In this document: piece by piece, positions 25,120 through 37,500 of the stretch
Layout of the letters: each line of letters opens with the position of its first letter
Numbering within the stretch: the first letter of the stretch is position 1
From: Yamagishiella unicocca
Taxonomy: Eukaryota; Chlorophyta; Chlorophyceae; Chlamydomonadales; Volvocaceae
DNA: 64,000 bases
Assembly: GCA_003116995.1 (NCBI GenBank)
Contig: BDSL01000003.1
Span: forward strand, 682,001-746,000
Direction: 5' to 3'
Position numbers and translations under genes: made by a program
The notes under the pieces: model-generated
What the model was told of the DNA's origin: nothing
The model's database searches: none
The model's input: the letters and a program-made list of their open reading frames with translations, nothing else

Positions 25120-27257
25120 TTTGCGGTCTGGCCGCAGCAGGTGGACGCCCACACCAGGTTGCGCGCCAAATGTTCAAGCGACACGTTATGTGCAGTTCAA
25201 GGTACTGGTTTGTTATGGTGTCTCAGCATCGGAGAAAAAATCCGTGTGCACAAGAGGCTTACGCACAACGGAATCAGCTACGCTCGCACGTCGCAGCCGT
25301 TTACGCGGTCGACCTGCGACAGGTATTCCCAGCCCCTCGCCGCCGCATTAAGTAAATTCGTATGTCGTTACTATCAATATCCAGGCTCCACACGCCCATC
25401 CCGAAATTGGCAACTGGTACCGATCCGTACATAGATTCCGTTAGCTAAGGGGGAAGGGCCTCAACACCATGGTGCGGACACGCCCCGTCCCTCCCCATCC
25501 TGTGTGTAAGCTCGTCGTGCCAGCCATATGTTTCCTCACTTTACAATCGGCCTTAGTCCCGTTAGCCGGTTTTGATCCTGGAGCCGGGCCCTGCCTGCCA
25601 GGCGCCTACAGGCCAAGTACAGGTGCCAAGGGCGGGAAGGGTGGTGCGCTGGCTGTCCTGTACTCTTGCCCATCTCTGCTCTCTTCATCGTAGTCATGTG
25701 TGCCTTGCCTCGTACTAAGTCGTTCCCATTTGCTCGTACTTCGATTGTGCTGAGCATGCTGAGTGCAAATACTGGTACGGACACTTTTCAGTTCCAACCT
25801 ACCCAATCGCGCCAGCGCCCAAGCCACGGCCTCGTGATGTGCAAGTCATGAGATTTGCAGTTCAACGCGCCCAGCACATGCCGTATCGACGACTGGGCTA
25901 TACCTCCACTGCCGTGCTCGCCCCCGCCGTCAGCACAGCGGATTACCAAGCTTGCACTTCCACGTCGCGCAGCAAGCGGCAGCTAGGATCGCGAAAAAAC
26001 ATTCCTACACCAGACGAGGGCATCCACATTATCCGGGGGCCACTCTGTTGCTCACACCTTATTGCCAGTTCCTCATCCCGCTCACAAAGCAAGCTCACAC
26101 CAGACGCCGTACAGTATGCCATAGTTGATGTGGGTCAGTGGGGTGGGCCACCCTGCCTTGCCTTGCACACCAGCGCCTGGACACGCGCGCGCTCCAAGAC
26201 GTACTGTACTTCCCAATGACACAGCAGCCCACAGCGACGGTCCGAAAGTCGTGCCATGCCAAGCTCAGGAGCTTCAAGAAGTCTTCATTATAATTAGACA
26301 ATTTCCGCCCCGCGGCACCCTCCATTTGCCACATATCCGCGTAATGCACCCTCTCCCATTTGCTAAATATAATTAAGGGTCCACAGTTTTCGAGTCGACG
26401 TGTTATACAATGCTGCGGGTCTCACGAGAAACAAGGCAGTACGGTATGGTACGGCACGACGTGCAAGGTGTCAGATGCCACGTAGTTGCGCCACCAGTGC
26501 CACACAATCAGTTGCACATACGGCAGCTAGTCAGACGGCCAGACAAAGGCTGTAGGCGCGACCAGGTATACCGTGGAGTCCACCGCCGCTTTGCCTCCAA
26601 CCAACACCGATCAGCTGAAGCCATAGTCCTGGTCTCACAACTCGAAATGATATACGAAGATCGTCTCAGGTCAATATTAACAGTACCTTTCGACGGCAAC
26701 AATCGTTTGCCGTCGGCGGCAGCTTTGACGAACGCAGCAGGCGACGCACGTGCAGAACCTGGCCTCCGCAAACCAGTCGTACGTCATCCTGCTCGTCCCA
26801 ACCACCAAAAAGAGACGACATTCAATGCGGTAGATGCTGCGACTGCACGCCGTCACTTCCCATCCTGGAGTCAGATACGAAACAATATGATCACCGCCAG
26901 TCCCCCACCTCACAACGTTTACCTCTTCCAGTGGGCCGTAGAGGGCCGGTGCCGCCCAAGCCGCATGCCAGGGATCGCCCCCACCCCCAAACGCCAGCGA
27001 GCAGTCAGAGCGCCTTAAGCCGACCTGAACCATGCCACGGGACGGCAGGTATCGACCGAGCGACCGACTCGCGTCGTCGCGTACACCACACCCTACACCC
27101 CGCATTGTGGCTCCTGACGCCCCACCTGCTTCCCCCGCGGGTCCCCCTGGCACCTGCCCTTTGCGCCAGTGCGGCACCCGGTTCCCACACACCGCCTAGG
27201 AGCCCAGCCTTCCCTCCATCGTGCCATCCATCCATCCGTTACCCGACCTTCCAAACT
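25120..27257. other. Intergenic: TPR upstream region and K+ channel 3' flank
   Basis: No supported gene. The base composition is clearly less GC-rich than in the flanking genes. A 202-codon plus-strand frame (26410-27018) starts with ATG but shows no recognisable domain or codon pattern, and it lies opposite the likely channel 3' untranslated region; I do not call it. The TPR promoter should lie in the left part. Confidence 0.5.
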
Positions 27258-30200
27258 TCAATGCACAACCACGGCGGCGCCATCGGGGCGCGAGGGGTCG
27301 CTGGCACTGCCCGTGGCAGCCTCTTCGATCGCGCCCACCCGCCGAAAGCCCTGCAGGTCGTCGTCCTGCATGCGCGCCTCCGGCGATGCCGGCACGTACT
27401 TGAGCTCCTCCTCCGGCATACCCTCCTGCAGGGTCCACGCCAGCCGGTCCAGCGCATCGCGCACACACCACATGCGCGCGGCCATAGGGCCCAGCTCGTC
27501 CTGCCAGCAGCGCAGGACGCGGTACTGCTCGTCCAGCTGTGGCACATGGGTCATGGGCCGAGCACGGGCGGGGGGGTTAGGAATGCGAGGAGGCGGCGGT
27601 GAAGGGTGGACCGTGGGGCCTGGAGCTCGTGGAGGTGCGCTGCCGTGTGCTTACCACGTGGTGGTGTCAGCCCGCCCCGCCCTGCCGCCGCCCCGCCCTG
27701 CCGCCGCCCCGCCCTGCCGCCGCCCCGCCCTGCCGCCGCCCCGCCCTGCCCTGACGCTGCTCCTGGCCTCGCCCGCGCCGCCATGCAACGGCGTCGGCAC
27801 ACGCCCCCACGCAGGCATACCCGCAGGGGTAGGCAACAAGGCCCCCTTGGTCCTGGGAAACACCCGCAGACCTTATGGCAAAAGTGCCCCTCCGGGGGCC
27901 CACCAGCTAACCCCACACCACCGCGCACCCTTTCCAGCTTGTCCGGTACATCGTCCGCGCTGAGGAAGCGGGCCAGGGCCGCCAGGGTCACGTGCTTCAC
28001 TCGGACGCTGCGGGCGCGTCTGCAGGCGTCAGCGGCGTGGCTGAGGGCCTCCTTCGCGGCCGCAAGCGCCGCGGGATCGACGGCTGGGGGCTGCGGACCG
28101 GAGGGGGAGACGGCCAGGCGCCCCACGCCCGAGGGCGCGCCCTTCTTGCCGCCAAAGAACGCCGAGATTGACTTGGTGACGTCGCGTGCGAGTACACCGG
28201 CGCCGAGCGAGCTGGAGGCTGCGGCACGAGGGTTTGGGCCCCCCCTGGAGCGTGTCGGATCGGCTGGGTCGTCGGTAGCGATTGGCGGCGGCCCCGGCGC
28301 TGGCGCTGGCGGCGCGGTCGGCGGTGGCGGCATGGCAGGTGCCCCCGGGTCCTCGACGGGCAGCTCGGGTGGCTGCACCAGCAGTGACGGCGAGCGGCGC
28401 GGCGTCGTCACCGCGGATCCCGTCGCGGACCGGGACTGCCTTCCGAACTGCTGCGGACTGCATTCTGGCGTTGCCTTGTCGGCGCTGCCGCTGGAGGGCT
28501 CGAGCAGCACCTCCACGGCTGGGGCACCAGTGCCGTGCAGGGCCGCCACCGCTGCTGCATCACCCGCCGCCGCTGCGCCCGATTTGTCCTGGAAGAGGCG
28601 GCCGACGGCGTTCCGGAAGCGGCCCTCTGGCCTCCTTGGCCGCTGCGGCGTTAACCCCTCATCGCCGGCGGCGGCGGCCGCCAGGCAGGCGGCGGCACGC
28701 AGCTCCTTCTGCTCCTCGCCCACCAGATGCGCAGATTCCGGGCTGCCGTAAGCATCGCCACCGTTGCCGTTGCGCAGGTTGTTGCCGCCGCTGCTGCCGC
28801 CGCTGCCTAGGGCGGTGGCGCCGCCTGGCGTGGTGGTGAAGCTCCCCGTCTTGCTGCCCACGCCGCCGCTCTTTATCCGGCGCATTGCGCTCTTGGCAAC
28901 GGACAGGATCCCGCCGCGACCTTCGCTCGCGGCGCGGTTTCCGCTTGGGGTATGCGTCGCTCCCCCGCCGCGCTCCAGGTGCGCCCTGGCGCTGGCGAGA
29001 TCATGCCGCAAGCTCGCCAGGTTTTTCTCCGTGGCCTCCTCGCCCTCCTGGATCTTCGCCATCACGTCATCCAGCACCTTCTCGTACCTGCGGCAGATGA
29101 TGCGGTGCCAGCTCAGCTACCGTCACAGCCCCAAAGACGCTACGAGGCGTACCAACTTGCCCCCTGCACCCCTATTTCATACCTCTTTCTCCCATGTCGT
29201 GTCCACGTGTTTCCTGCCTACTCCACCCCCCCTGCGCCTAGCTAGCACGACTTACGCCACCAGCGCTTGCTTGAGCTCCCTGACAGTCGGGCACACCCGT
29301 GTGCTGCGGTCCACCGCGGCCTTGAAGCTCTTGTAGTCGGCCCACTTCTCACTGAAGTTGCCGCCGATGACGGCGATGGGCAGCGACACCACCACCATGC
29401 AAAGAAGCATGGACGCGCCCGCAGCGAACCTACGCGTGGCGAGGTTTGAGCACGTCACGGCATACTACCTGACGCTTCCCAGTGGCAGGTGGATGCTTCG
29501 TGCACGACTGCATGCACAAGAGTCCCGCACACATAGCCCCTCCAGCCGGTCGCTCCATGGGGGATTCCCGGCTGGAGGGGCTATGTGTGCGGAACTCTTG
29601 GTGGCGGAAATGTTGCCGGGTAAAGTAGTGAAGCTGTTAGATTTGCTGATGAAGCCGAAGCGCACGGTACGTGACAGTAGTACAAGCAGTGAGACGGCCG
29701 GTCCTGCCAGCCCCACAGCACAAGAGATGTGGTGTGCGTCGCTCCGGGCTGGCAACCTGGTTGCTGCGGACCCTGGCGATCTCCATGCCAACGCCCGCGC
29801 TCACCTTCCCCAGGGCGTCATCGGATAGATGTCGCCGTAGCCGGTAGTGGTCAGAGTCGTTTGAGCGTAGTACATAGCCTGGGGGCGGACGCAGAGTCAC
29901 GAGGCCGAGATACGCGGTAGGGATGCTCGCGAGCAGCTCCACAATGTCATAGGAGCCATCAAGGGCTCCTGCCTGGCCGTACCGTGGCTTAACTGCGCGA
30001 ATGAATCGTCACGGCAGCCCTGGCGGACCCGCATGGCTTGTCAACTGCCCACCAACTGACCCTTCGCCGCCGCCAGCTATGCGATTTCCTAGCTGCACAG
30101 CGCAAACGGGGACCGGCCCCCCACCAGCAGGAACACTCTCTACCCCTATTGGAGATCCCGAGGTGCTGTGCCACGATGCCTGCTCCGAAACCCCAGCCCG

Positions 30201-33200
30201 GGCCCCAACGGCACGAACCGTGCCGTTTGGGGCGAGCGGCGCCGCCGCTGACCCCTCCCCGCCGCTGGCCGCTCCGCACCCACCTCCGGGATGCTGTCGA
30301 AGGTCGATGGCTCGACAAAATAAAACACGGTTCCGAACAGCACCAGCAGCACTGTCAGCAGGAAACCCAACATGACGAGCACATCAATGCTGGTGCGGAG
30401 CGTGTCCACCACCAGAGTGAGGTGCCGGAGCCTGGGTGTCGGGTGGGGTGGGTGGGAGAGGAAAACTCCGTGATCAGAAGGCAGCGAAGCTAGCGCGGGT
30501 TGGGCCGTGGGATGGGATGTAGAATTGAGTGGTGAGGACGGGAGAGGCGTCGGTGGGAGAACGGAAAGACGTCGCAGCGGCGCCTGAGCGGTAGATCAGG
30601 CGGTAGGATTCGCACGAAAGCTTCAGGCGTGAAGGATGGCCGGCTGCATGGCGCGATCTTTCGTTACCGGCCAGTGCCGGCGCGCATACGGCTTGCGCCA
30701 CGTCACGTTATTTTGATGGCACACAACATGAGAAGCACACGGTGCGGACGGACACAAAACAGTTTTTTCAAGCCACCGCAAAAATCGCAAACGCGTGCAA
30801 CCCAAGGCCGGTACCAGTGCCCTCGGGACTGGTACTGGTCAAAGACCCACTTTGGCATGGTCTTGACGATGCGCAGCACCCGCAGCAGACGCAGCAGCCG
30901 GACCACGCGGGTTTGGAAGGCCTCTGCAGGTAAGGGATCCGCAGGGCGCACCGCGGCGTGCGGGCAGGCGTTAGCGCGGGTCTTGGTCCGGACAAGCGCT
31001 GCCCAGCGCCCTCCCCCGAGACTTCTGGACGCTTCTAGGCAACCGTGACACGACTCCCCATCGACCGCGGACGCCACGGCTCCCCACCTCACAGGACCGC
31101 CATCAAGAGCCCTGCAGAGGCTAAACAAGAGCTGCGTTCCGGATGCCTGGGAAATGTAGGTGCTATACGTTTGCACCGAGCCGGGTGTTTGGCGCCGGGG
31201 CCACCTGTACACGCTTCCCCCCTCCCGATGACCATGCGCCAACTATCCTGCCCCTGTCGCGTCAAAAGAAACCTAAAACCTTAAGCCTCACCCCCGCTGC
31301 GCCATCCTGTCCACGTCGCGTAAACGGTTTTTATGCCACTCCACCCCCCCGCTGCCCAACGACACCAGCCCGTGGCCGAGAGGCGGAGACAGCGCAACCG
31401 CATCCGCCCTAGGACACAGCACCAGGTGTTAAACCGCCCACATCGCGGACCTTTACCGTTGGATGACCCTGTTACGCAGAGCTCGATGTAGAACGGCAGG
31501 ATTGCGACCACGTCTATGAAGTTGGAGAAGGACAGCACGAAGCGCCGCAGGTCGGGGCAGCACAGCAGGCGTAGCAGGTACTCCACCGTGAAGATGCCCA
31601 TGCACACGTAGTCCACAATCCTACGTGGCAAACAGGGTCCAGGGAATCAGGACGACGCGCATGAGCAATCGTTCCCTGCTACCATTTGCCACCGCTGGCG
31701 CTGCTACACGCTTCCCTGCTTGCGTCTTAGCACGACCTGGTGGCTGCTACAGGCTTCCCTGCTTGTGTCTCGTCTTAGCACGACCTGTTGTTTCCGAACC
31801 TAACCTCTACTTCCCCTCATCCCTAGCTTCCAAATAAGACGGCATTCCGTTTGCGGATGTGTGGTCCGGCAGTCCGAACGTCTGCAGAGCGCGTGTGCCG
31901 CAACACCATCGCCATCGTCGCCGACCGTGCGTGTATACAGGGCTCAAGACAGCCCCTTGCTTCGTGCACCGAGCTGTCTTATCTCTGCTCGGCCGCAAAC
32001 TCCTTCCCACCCATTCGACATCACAACCGCAACGGCGTGCATCTGAAGCCAAGCCCCTGGCTGCGGCGGTGGTACGGGCCGGGATTCAAATGAGGTAGTC
32101 GTACAACTCACGTAAGGTAATCGTACAACGGCGACTCCAGGAAGTGCGGCACCGATTCGATACAGAACGTGACGGTGTTCAGGACGATGATCGCCATGAT
32201 GAAAATGCCTGTCCAGTAGGCTAGGCGCGAAAAGTCTGGGTACGAGAACGTCATGTAGATCCACATCCTGCACTCGCCATGTGCGTGAACGCGTGGAGGT
32301 GGTCAAAGGTCAGGGGCGCAGGGACGTAGCCGCGTGAGACACGTGCCCTGGGGCGCGCCAGGGCTTTAGGGGGGCTCCTCTGGCAACCGATATGCAGGAA
32401 CGCAAGGGCCGATGTGTGCGCTCATCTGCGTGCACTCGGCCGCTGTTCCTTCCCGAGTCTGCAACAACGGCATCCCCTCGCCGCAAGCTTGGCGGCAGTA
32501 TCTGCGCACCTGTTGTCGCTGTATATGAGCCGCTCCCAGGCATTGCTCGCCTTATCACGCCTGGCATTCCAGGCTTGCACCTTTTTCGAGGTGCTGGAGA
32601 TGAGGAAGCTTGCCCACTTCGGGTTCTCCTCTACACGGGGCAAAGAAGGCGTATGCAAGCAGCAGGGCGGTTCTCAGTGCCCAGTCGGCACGCGCGCCAC
32701 CATGGGTAAAGTGCAGCAGGGTGGAGGAAACGAGGCCGCATGTACACTCGCAGTGGATGCGGAAGAGGTGGCACGGTGTCTGGAGCTGCGCAGCAGCCCT
32801 GCATTTGGGTGGCCCGAAGCTGGCTGGCTGTGGCCCACTCGGCACTGACCCACCCGCCCATACCCATATCGGGTCAGCCCCTGCAGCCCCCTCGACGAGA
32901 ACGACACGCACGCAAGCAGGGGCCCGGACACCCTTCCATGCGGGGCCTGGGACCCTTGCGCGCGATCCCGCAGGAGAGTATTGCTAATTTGCAGGATTAG
33001 GCCCACTATCACGGGTTTCCTCCCTCCCAACTATTGCGTGGCTGCGAATGCAGTACGCGGTTGATGCAGGCCTAGTGCTCTGACGACTTCGTTAGTCGAC
33101 CCCAGACGCCAATCCCTTCCCGAACCCCCCAGCAACATGCCCGCAAAGCGCGGATTCACTTGTAACCCCCCCCACTACTGGCATTCTGATCCTTCGACAT

Positions 33201-33864
33201 GTGTATGCGCGTAATGCGTAGTAGTACTCTTACCGAACAGGTCGTGTGTATACACTTCTTCCACTTGCTGTACGGTTTCAGAGTTTGCGACAGCGCGACC
33301 AAAAGCTTCCGATGTGTCCTGCGAGCCCAGCCTGGTGCTTTTGCGGCCTTCGCCGAACACGCTCTCTCCGCGCTCGCTCTCTTCAGCGGCCTCCGCAACG
33401 CCCTGCACCACCTCATCGGCCAGAATGCGCTGTATTCGCAACGTGGCACCAAATTTGTCGTTCGTAAGTTGCAAAACATGATCGACGTGCTGGGCAACGG
33501 AGTTCGACGCGGTCGGTGCTGTCTGTGCGACCGGGTCCCGCTCCGCCTGGGCGGCCTCTGTTGCTGCTTGTAGACGCTGCTGCTCACTTTCGTTAGCGGG
33601 TTCAGTCCGCAGCTGGCGGACAGAGTCGTAGTTTGGGTCTAGTCGGGTTGGGACGGGTACGTCAACGACAGCTTCGGTCCGAGAGTCTTGTGTTGTCTCA
33701 ATTGTGAGCTCCTCTTCGTCAAGGGCGCTCTCCTCGGTAGTCGAGGGAGACCGTGACTGCCTTCGCCTAGTCCGGGCTTCGTCATCCTGAAGCTGCGCTT
33801 GCCGACGGCGCCGCAACTGCAAAGCCTGATCCGCTGTTGTCGCTGTGGCAACCGAGGTAATCAT
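27258..33864 (-). CDS. Voltage-gated potassium channel (Kv-like, six transmembrane segments), 10 exons
   Basis: Exons: 33234-33864, 32510-32630, 32112-32267, 31457-31620, 30815-30923 (end uncertain), 30284-30431, 29805-29878, 29256-29429, 27929-29087 and 27258-27536. All phases agree, giving about 1004 residues. The hydrophilic N-terminus (1-210) has no recognised fold. S1 is WTGIFIMAIIVLNTVTF; S2-S3 include CMGIFTVEYLLRLL and FIDVVAILPFYIEL. S4 is RVVRLLRLLRVLRIVK, five Arg and one Lys at every third position. S5 is IDVLVMLGFLLTVLLVLFGT. The pore is spread over two exons, STFDSIPE then AMYYAQTTLTTTGYGDIYP, so the filter is TTTGYGD. S6 is SMLLCMVVVSLPIAVIGGNF. The long Ser/Gly/Ala-rich tail has no visible cyclic-nucleotide-binding domain. 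It should conduct K+ on depolarisation. Channel family is certain; subfamily is open. Confidence 0.93.
29517..29600. repeat. 32-bp arm inverted repeat (hairpin) in K+ channel intron 7
   Basis: The left arm 29517-29548 and right arm 29569-29600 are reverse complements over 32 bp with a single mismatch, separated by 20 bases. They lie in the intron between the pore exon and the S6 exon. Key pieces: CCGCACACATAGCCCCTCC on the left and GGAGGGGCTATGTGTGCGG on the right. It would fold into a near-perfect RNA hairpin from either strand. Confidence 0.95.
31225..31272 (-). repeat. Intron repeat family B, diverged copy in K+ channel
   Basis: Plus strand CCGATGACCATGCGCCAACT, then ATCCTGCCCCTGTCGCGTC, in the intron between the S3 and S4 exons. 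It matches the copies at 13.2 and 21.0 kb. About 35 bp on, GTCGCGTAAACGGTTTTTAT repeats the short AAAACCGTTTAC motif. Confidence 0.6.
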
Positions 33865-34563
33865 GGGGGGCGGCTATTTGCGCGTGGGCCGCCCTTCCCG
33901 CTTAGGGTCGAAGTCAATAAGTTGGACGCAGCAGATAAGCCCAGCGGCACTCTACTCAAGGTATAATTTCTGTGGCTATCCTATTACGTAAAACGAAGAT
34001 GCAACCTTTTTTCCAGCACCGTATGTGTGGGGCGTTTTACATTTGCCATCCCTAAGCGGTGCACCCTGTGCATATACCAAACAAAACCAATGATAAGGAT
34101 TGCCAGTAAATGTAGAAAGGCGGTGTTTTGGAGTCGCGCGCAAAGGGCAGTTATGGGCTGCTGTACGGAGGGACTAGAGGAGGTTCATTTTTGCCATTTG
34201 CCTTGACCCTGTTCATGGTTGAGTTCCTGTAGTACAGGCAACTTTGGTACAGCCCGCTTTCTCAGGTGCTTCTTGCTGGTAATTTACGAACTATAACTAC
34301 ATTGGCAGTGCCTACACTTGGCCATGTTGTTATCCACCCCGTGCCATCGTCCCCAGTGTAGTCGCTTTGATTTAACCTCTGACCGCCACGTGCCAAGGGT
34401 TACTCATCACAGCCCGAAGCCACCCTGCGCCTCGCCGTGCACAACAACTGGGTCAGGCTTATGGAGCCGCCCATCAATTGGCCAGTCTCATGGCCTAGCG
34501 CCCCGACGCCAGATTGGATATCATCGCAGACACATCATCACTGAAACGTTTGCGGACCCGGTG
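33865..34563. promoter_or_regulatory. Shared upstream region of K+ channel and monooxygenase
   Basis: The two start codons face away from each other across 699 bp, so both promoters must lie here or in the 5' exons. The sequence is less GC-rich than the genes. I see no clear TATA box or named element. Confidence 0.5.
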
Positions 34564-37500
34564 ATGGATGCGCCGGAGGTTGATGAGGATGAAGGGCAGC
34601 GGTGAGAGAGGACCGATGCGGGTTGCGGATATTGCGGTTAAAAGGGTTGCACATAGCGTCAGGTGCATTGAGGGGGGCCCTGGTTGGCGTCGCGGAACGA
34701 ACAGCCGTCAACATCAAGCGAGGGTTGACAGGTTGTAGGTTTCCAGGAATGGCGCAGGGAAGGGATAAATAGTCAGACTAAAGGGTCTTTGGTAGACTGG
34801 CTGTGTGATGCAAATCTACGCGCTGAAGGGTCTGTGACACGGGTCGAAAGGGACTGGTGCTAGCCTCTCTGGGTGGGCAAGGCACGGACGGGGTAAACGC
34901 AGAGGGGAAAGGGGCACGAAGGCCAGGTGCTACCGCAAACATACCACCACCACCTGGCTCACAGTACGACACGACAAGGCCCCTAATCGGCCGGCTCGCT
35001 GGGCGGTATAAGGCCCAGTCAAATCCCGCACCCAGCTTCCCAGCACCACGCACCAATACCTGTTGTCCTCGCGCCGCCTCTGCCCACCGCCACACAGCCA
35101 CCGCCCGGTAGCTCAGTCGCACTGCCCGGGCAAGCCGGTGGGACGGGCAAACACCTGACCACACCCACAGCTCACGCCGGCGCCCATCCTCGCCATGCCC
35201 CACCCCGTATGGCCCCGCCGCACCCCCACGGCTGCCACCTCAACACCCACCTCAACACACCCACCCACCTGATTTGTACGACAGGTGGGATCCGACGACC
35301 CTAACCGCCGTGGTGGTGGGCGCCGGCCCAACCGGCGCACTCGCCGCGCACTACCTGGCCATGCGGGGCTACCGGGTGGAGGTGTACGACAAGGGTCCGC
35401 GGCCGGTACCCGGAGACGCCGCCAGCATGCCGCTGGTGTTGACCAGCAGGTGGGCTGGGCTGGGCTGGGCTTGCAAGGAAAACCTGTGTACGAAGGAAAA
35501 CCGTTTAGGACAGACGTGGGGTGGGCTGGGGTGGTCGCGTGCCGCGGGCAGGCTCCCTGGCGCGAGCGCAGCGGGGGCCGCGCACGCCGGTATCTGGGCG
35601 CTTGCGCGATTTCAGAACTCCACCCGTCCCTGCTGCGGCTATAGCCGCTAGCCCCGCAGCGCGCCCTTGTTTCAGTTACAGTGTGCCTCCGCACTTCGTC
35701 GCGCCGCCTTATAATCCGCCCATGTCGGTCAACTGCCCCACCTCCCCTAACCTCGGTCCCTCCCCTAACCTCGGTCCGTCCCCGCTCCCTTTGCCCGCGG
35801 TCCACATCCCAGGGGTGCTATCGCATTCGAGGAGCTGGGCTTGGACCAGCAGAGGCGAGTGGGCCCGGCAGCCACCCCGCTGCGGGGCGTGTGGGACGTG
35901 GTGGGGCGGCGGCTGGAGCACGTGAGCGCAACCAACGTCTTCCGGCGGGCCTTTGTGGTTGACCGCTCAGGTGGGGCCTGAGGGGAAACACGTAGGTCGG
36001 CGCTGGAACGTGGAACCGAGTAGGACACGTTTCCCGGCACACTCGGTTGGGCTGCATGCTGGGGAGGACTTGGTTTAGGCGAGGGCGGGGGGTGGCGTGA
36101 AAACCGTTGACACGAAAAAGACAGGATAGTGGGCGCATGGTCGGCGGACAGCGAGGATGTCGGCGCATGATGGTGCACTGGGACGGACGACCGGCAAACC
36201 TGTGGAGCCGAAACCGCTCGCTTGCTGCGCATCCACCCCTCGCCCCTGCTGCTGCTGTTGCCGGGAATCGCCGCCAGGTGTGGCCAGAGACATCATCGAG
36301 GCGGCCGAGCAGCGCTACCCGGACAAGGTCCACTTCCACTTTAACACGGGTGAGGGTTGGGGTCGCGCCGCGTGGCTCGACCGACCGTGGACCGACCCAG
36401 GGGACGGGACCGACCCACGGAACTGACCGGCCGAGGCCGCAGCTCCACAGCTAAGCAGCTCCACAGCTCGCAGAGGGTAGTGGCTCTCGAAGCGGTCCAC
36501 TCCACCTAACTCCCGGAATTGTAACCTTCTCGGCAACCTCACCGCACCGCACCTCACCTCACCTCACCTCACCTCACCTCACCGCACCGCACCGGGCTCA
36601 TGTCGGCTGTCCCCCTCGCCTCCGCTGCCGCAGAGTTTGTTCGCGCGGAGCTGAAGAACCGGGTCGCTGTCGTACGGGAGGGTACGGCGGCGGCGCCCGA
36701 CCAGCCGCCGGCGGCGGCAGCGGCCGATGGCGGGCTGGACGAGCAGGAGCGCGAAGTGTCGTACGACCTGATCGTGGGCGCCGACGGCGTGGACAGCAGC
36801 ATGCGACGGATACTTAAGGTGCGATCATTTGGGTCGGTATACACGCAGCCTTGCGTGGCTAATGGCTCTCGTACCGCAACCACCTCCCCCCCACCAGCTA
36901 CACTGGTCGAGTAACCGGTTATTTTCTGTACCCCCCCCCCACACACACACACCAGCTACACTTTCCACGTTGAGCCACCGGTGCGTCCTTGTAACCCTCC
37001 CACCCCTGGTGCGCCGCGCCCCGATGTCCCCCCACAGGCCAAGGTCAAGGACTTCGGTGTGATCCGGCCCGTAGAGGAGGAGGAGGCGTACAAGGCCGTG
37101 TCGGGGCTGACGCGACCCGCCAAGGAGCCGCTGCTGGGCTTCTTCACGCACCGGCCGCAGGTGCGGGGAGGGGGCGATGGGGTTGCAGGGAAACCGGTTT
37201 GGGGGGGCGGGGTTGCAAGGAAAACCCGTCAGCGAGGGAAAAAACGTTTTGGACATACGTTTGGCGACGCATGCTGGAGAAGTTGGCTGACCCCCCCCCC
37301 CGCCAAACCCCTTCTCCTCCTCACACACACCACCGCACAGGAGTACGTGTACGACTGGTCCGCCCCCGGGAAGCCCTCCGTGCGTCTCTTCATGGACCTG
37401 GACGGCAGCATGGGGGGCACCGTGACGGGGCTGGCGCAGTGGGAGGACGGCAAGGCGGCGGCGGCGGAGCTGCTGGCGGCGTACCCGGACTTCCCCCCCG

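Noticed and set aside
26410..27018. 202-codon plus-strand frame beginning with ATG
   Set aside because: No recognisable domain or spliced partner; it lies opposite the probable 3' end of the channel gene. Kept only as a note in the spacer entry.
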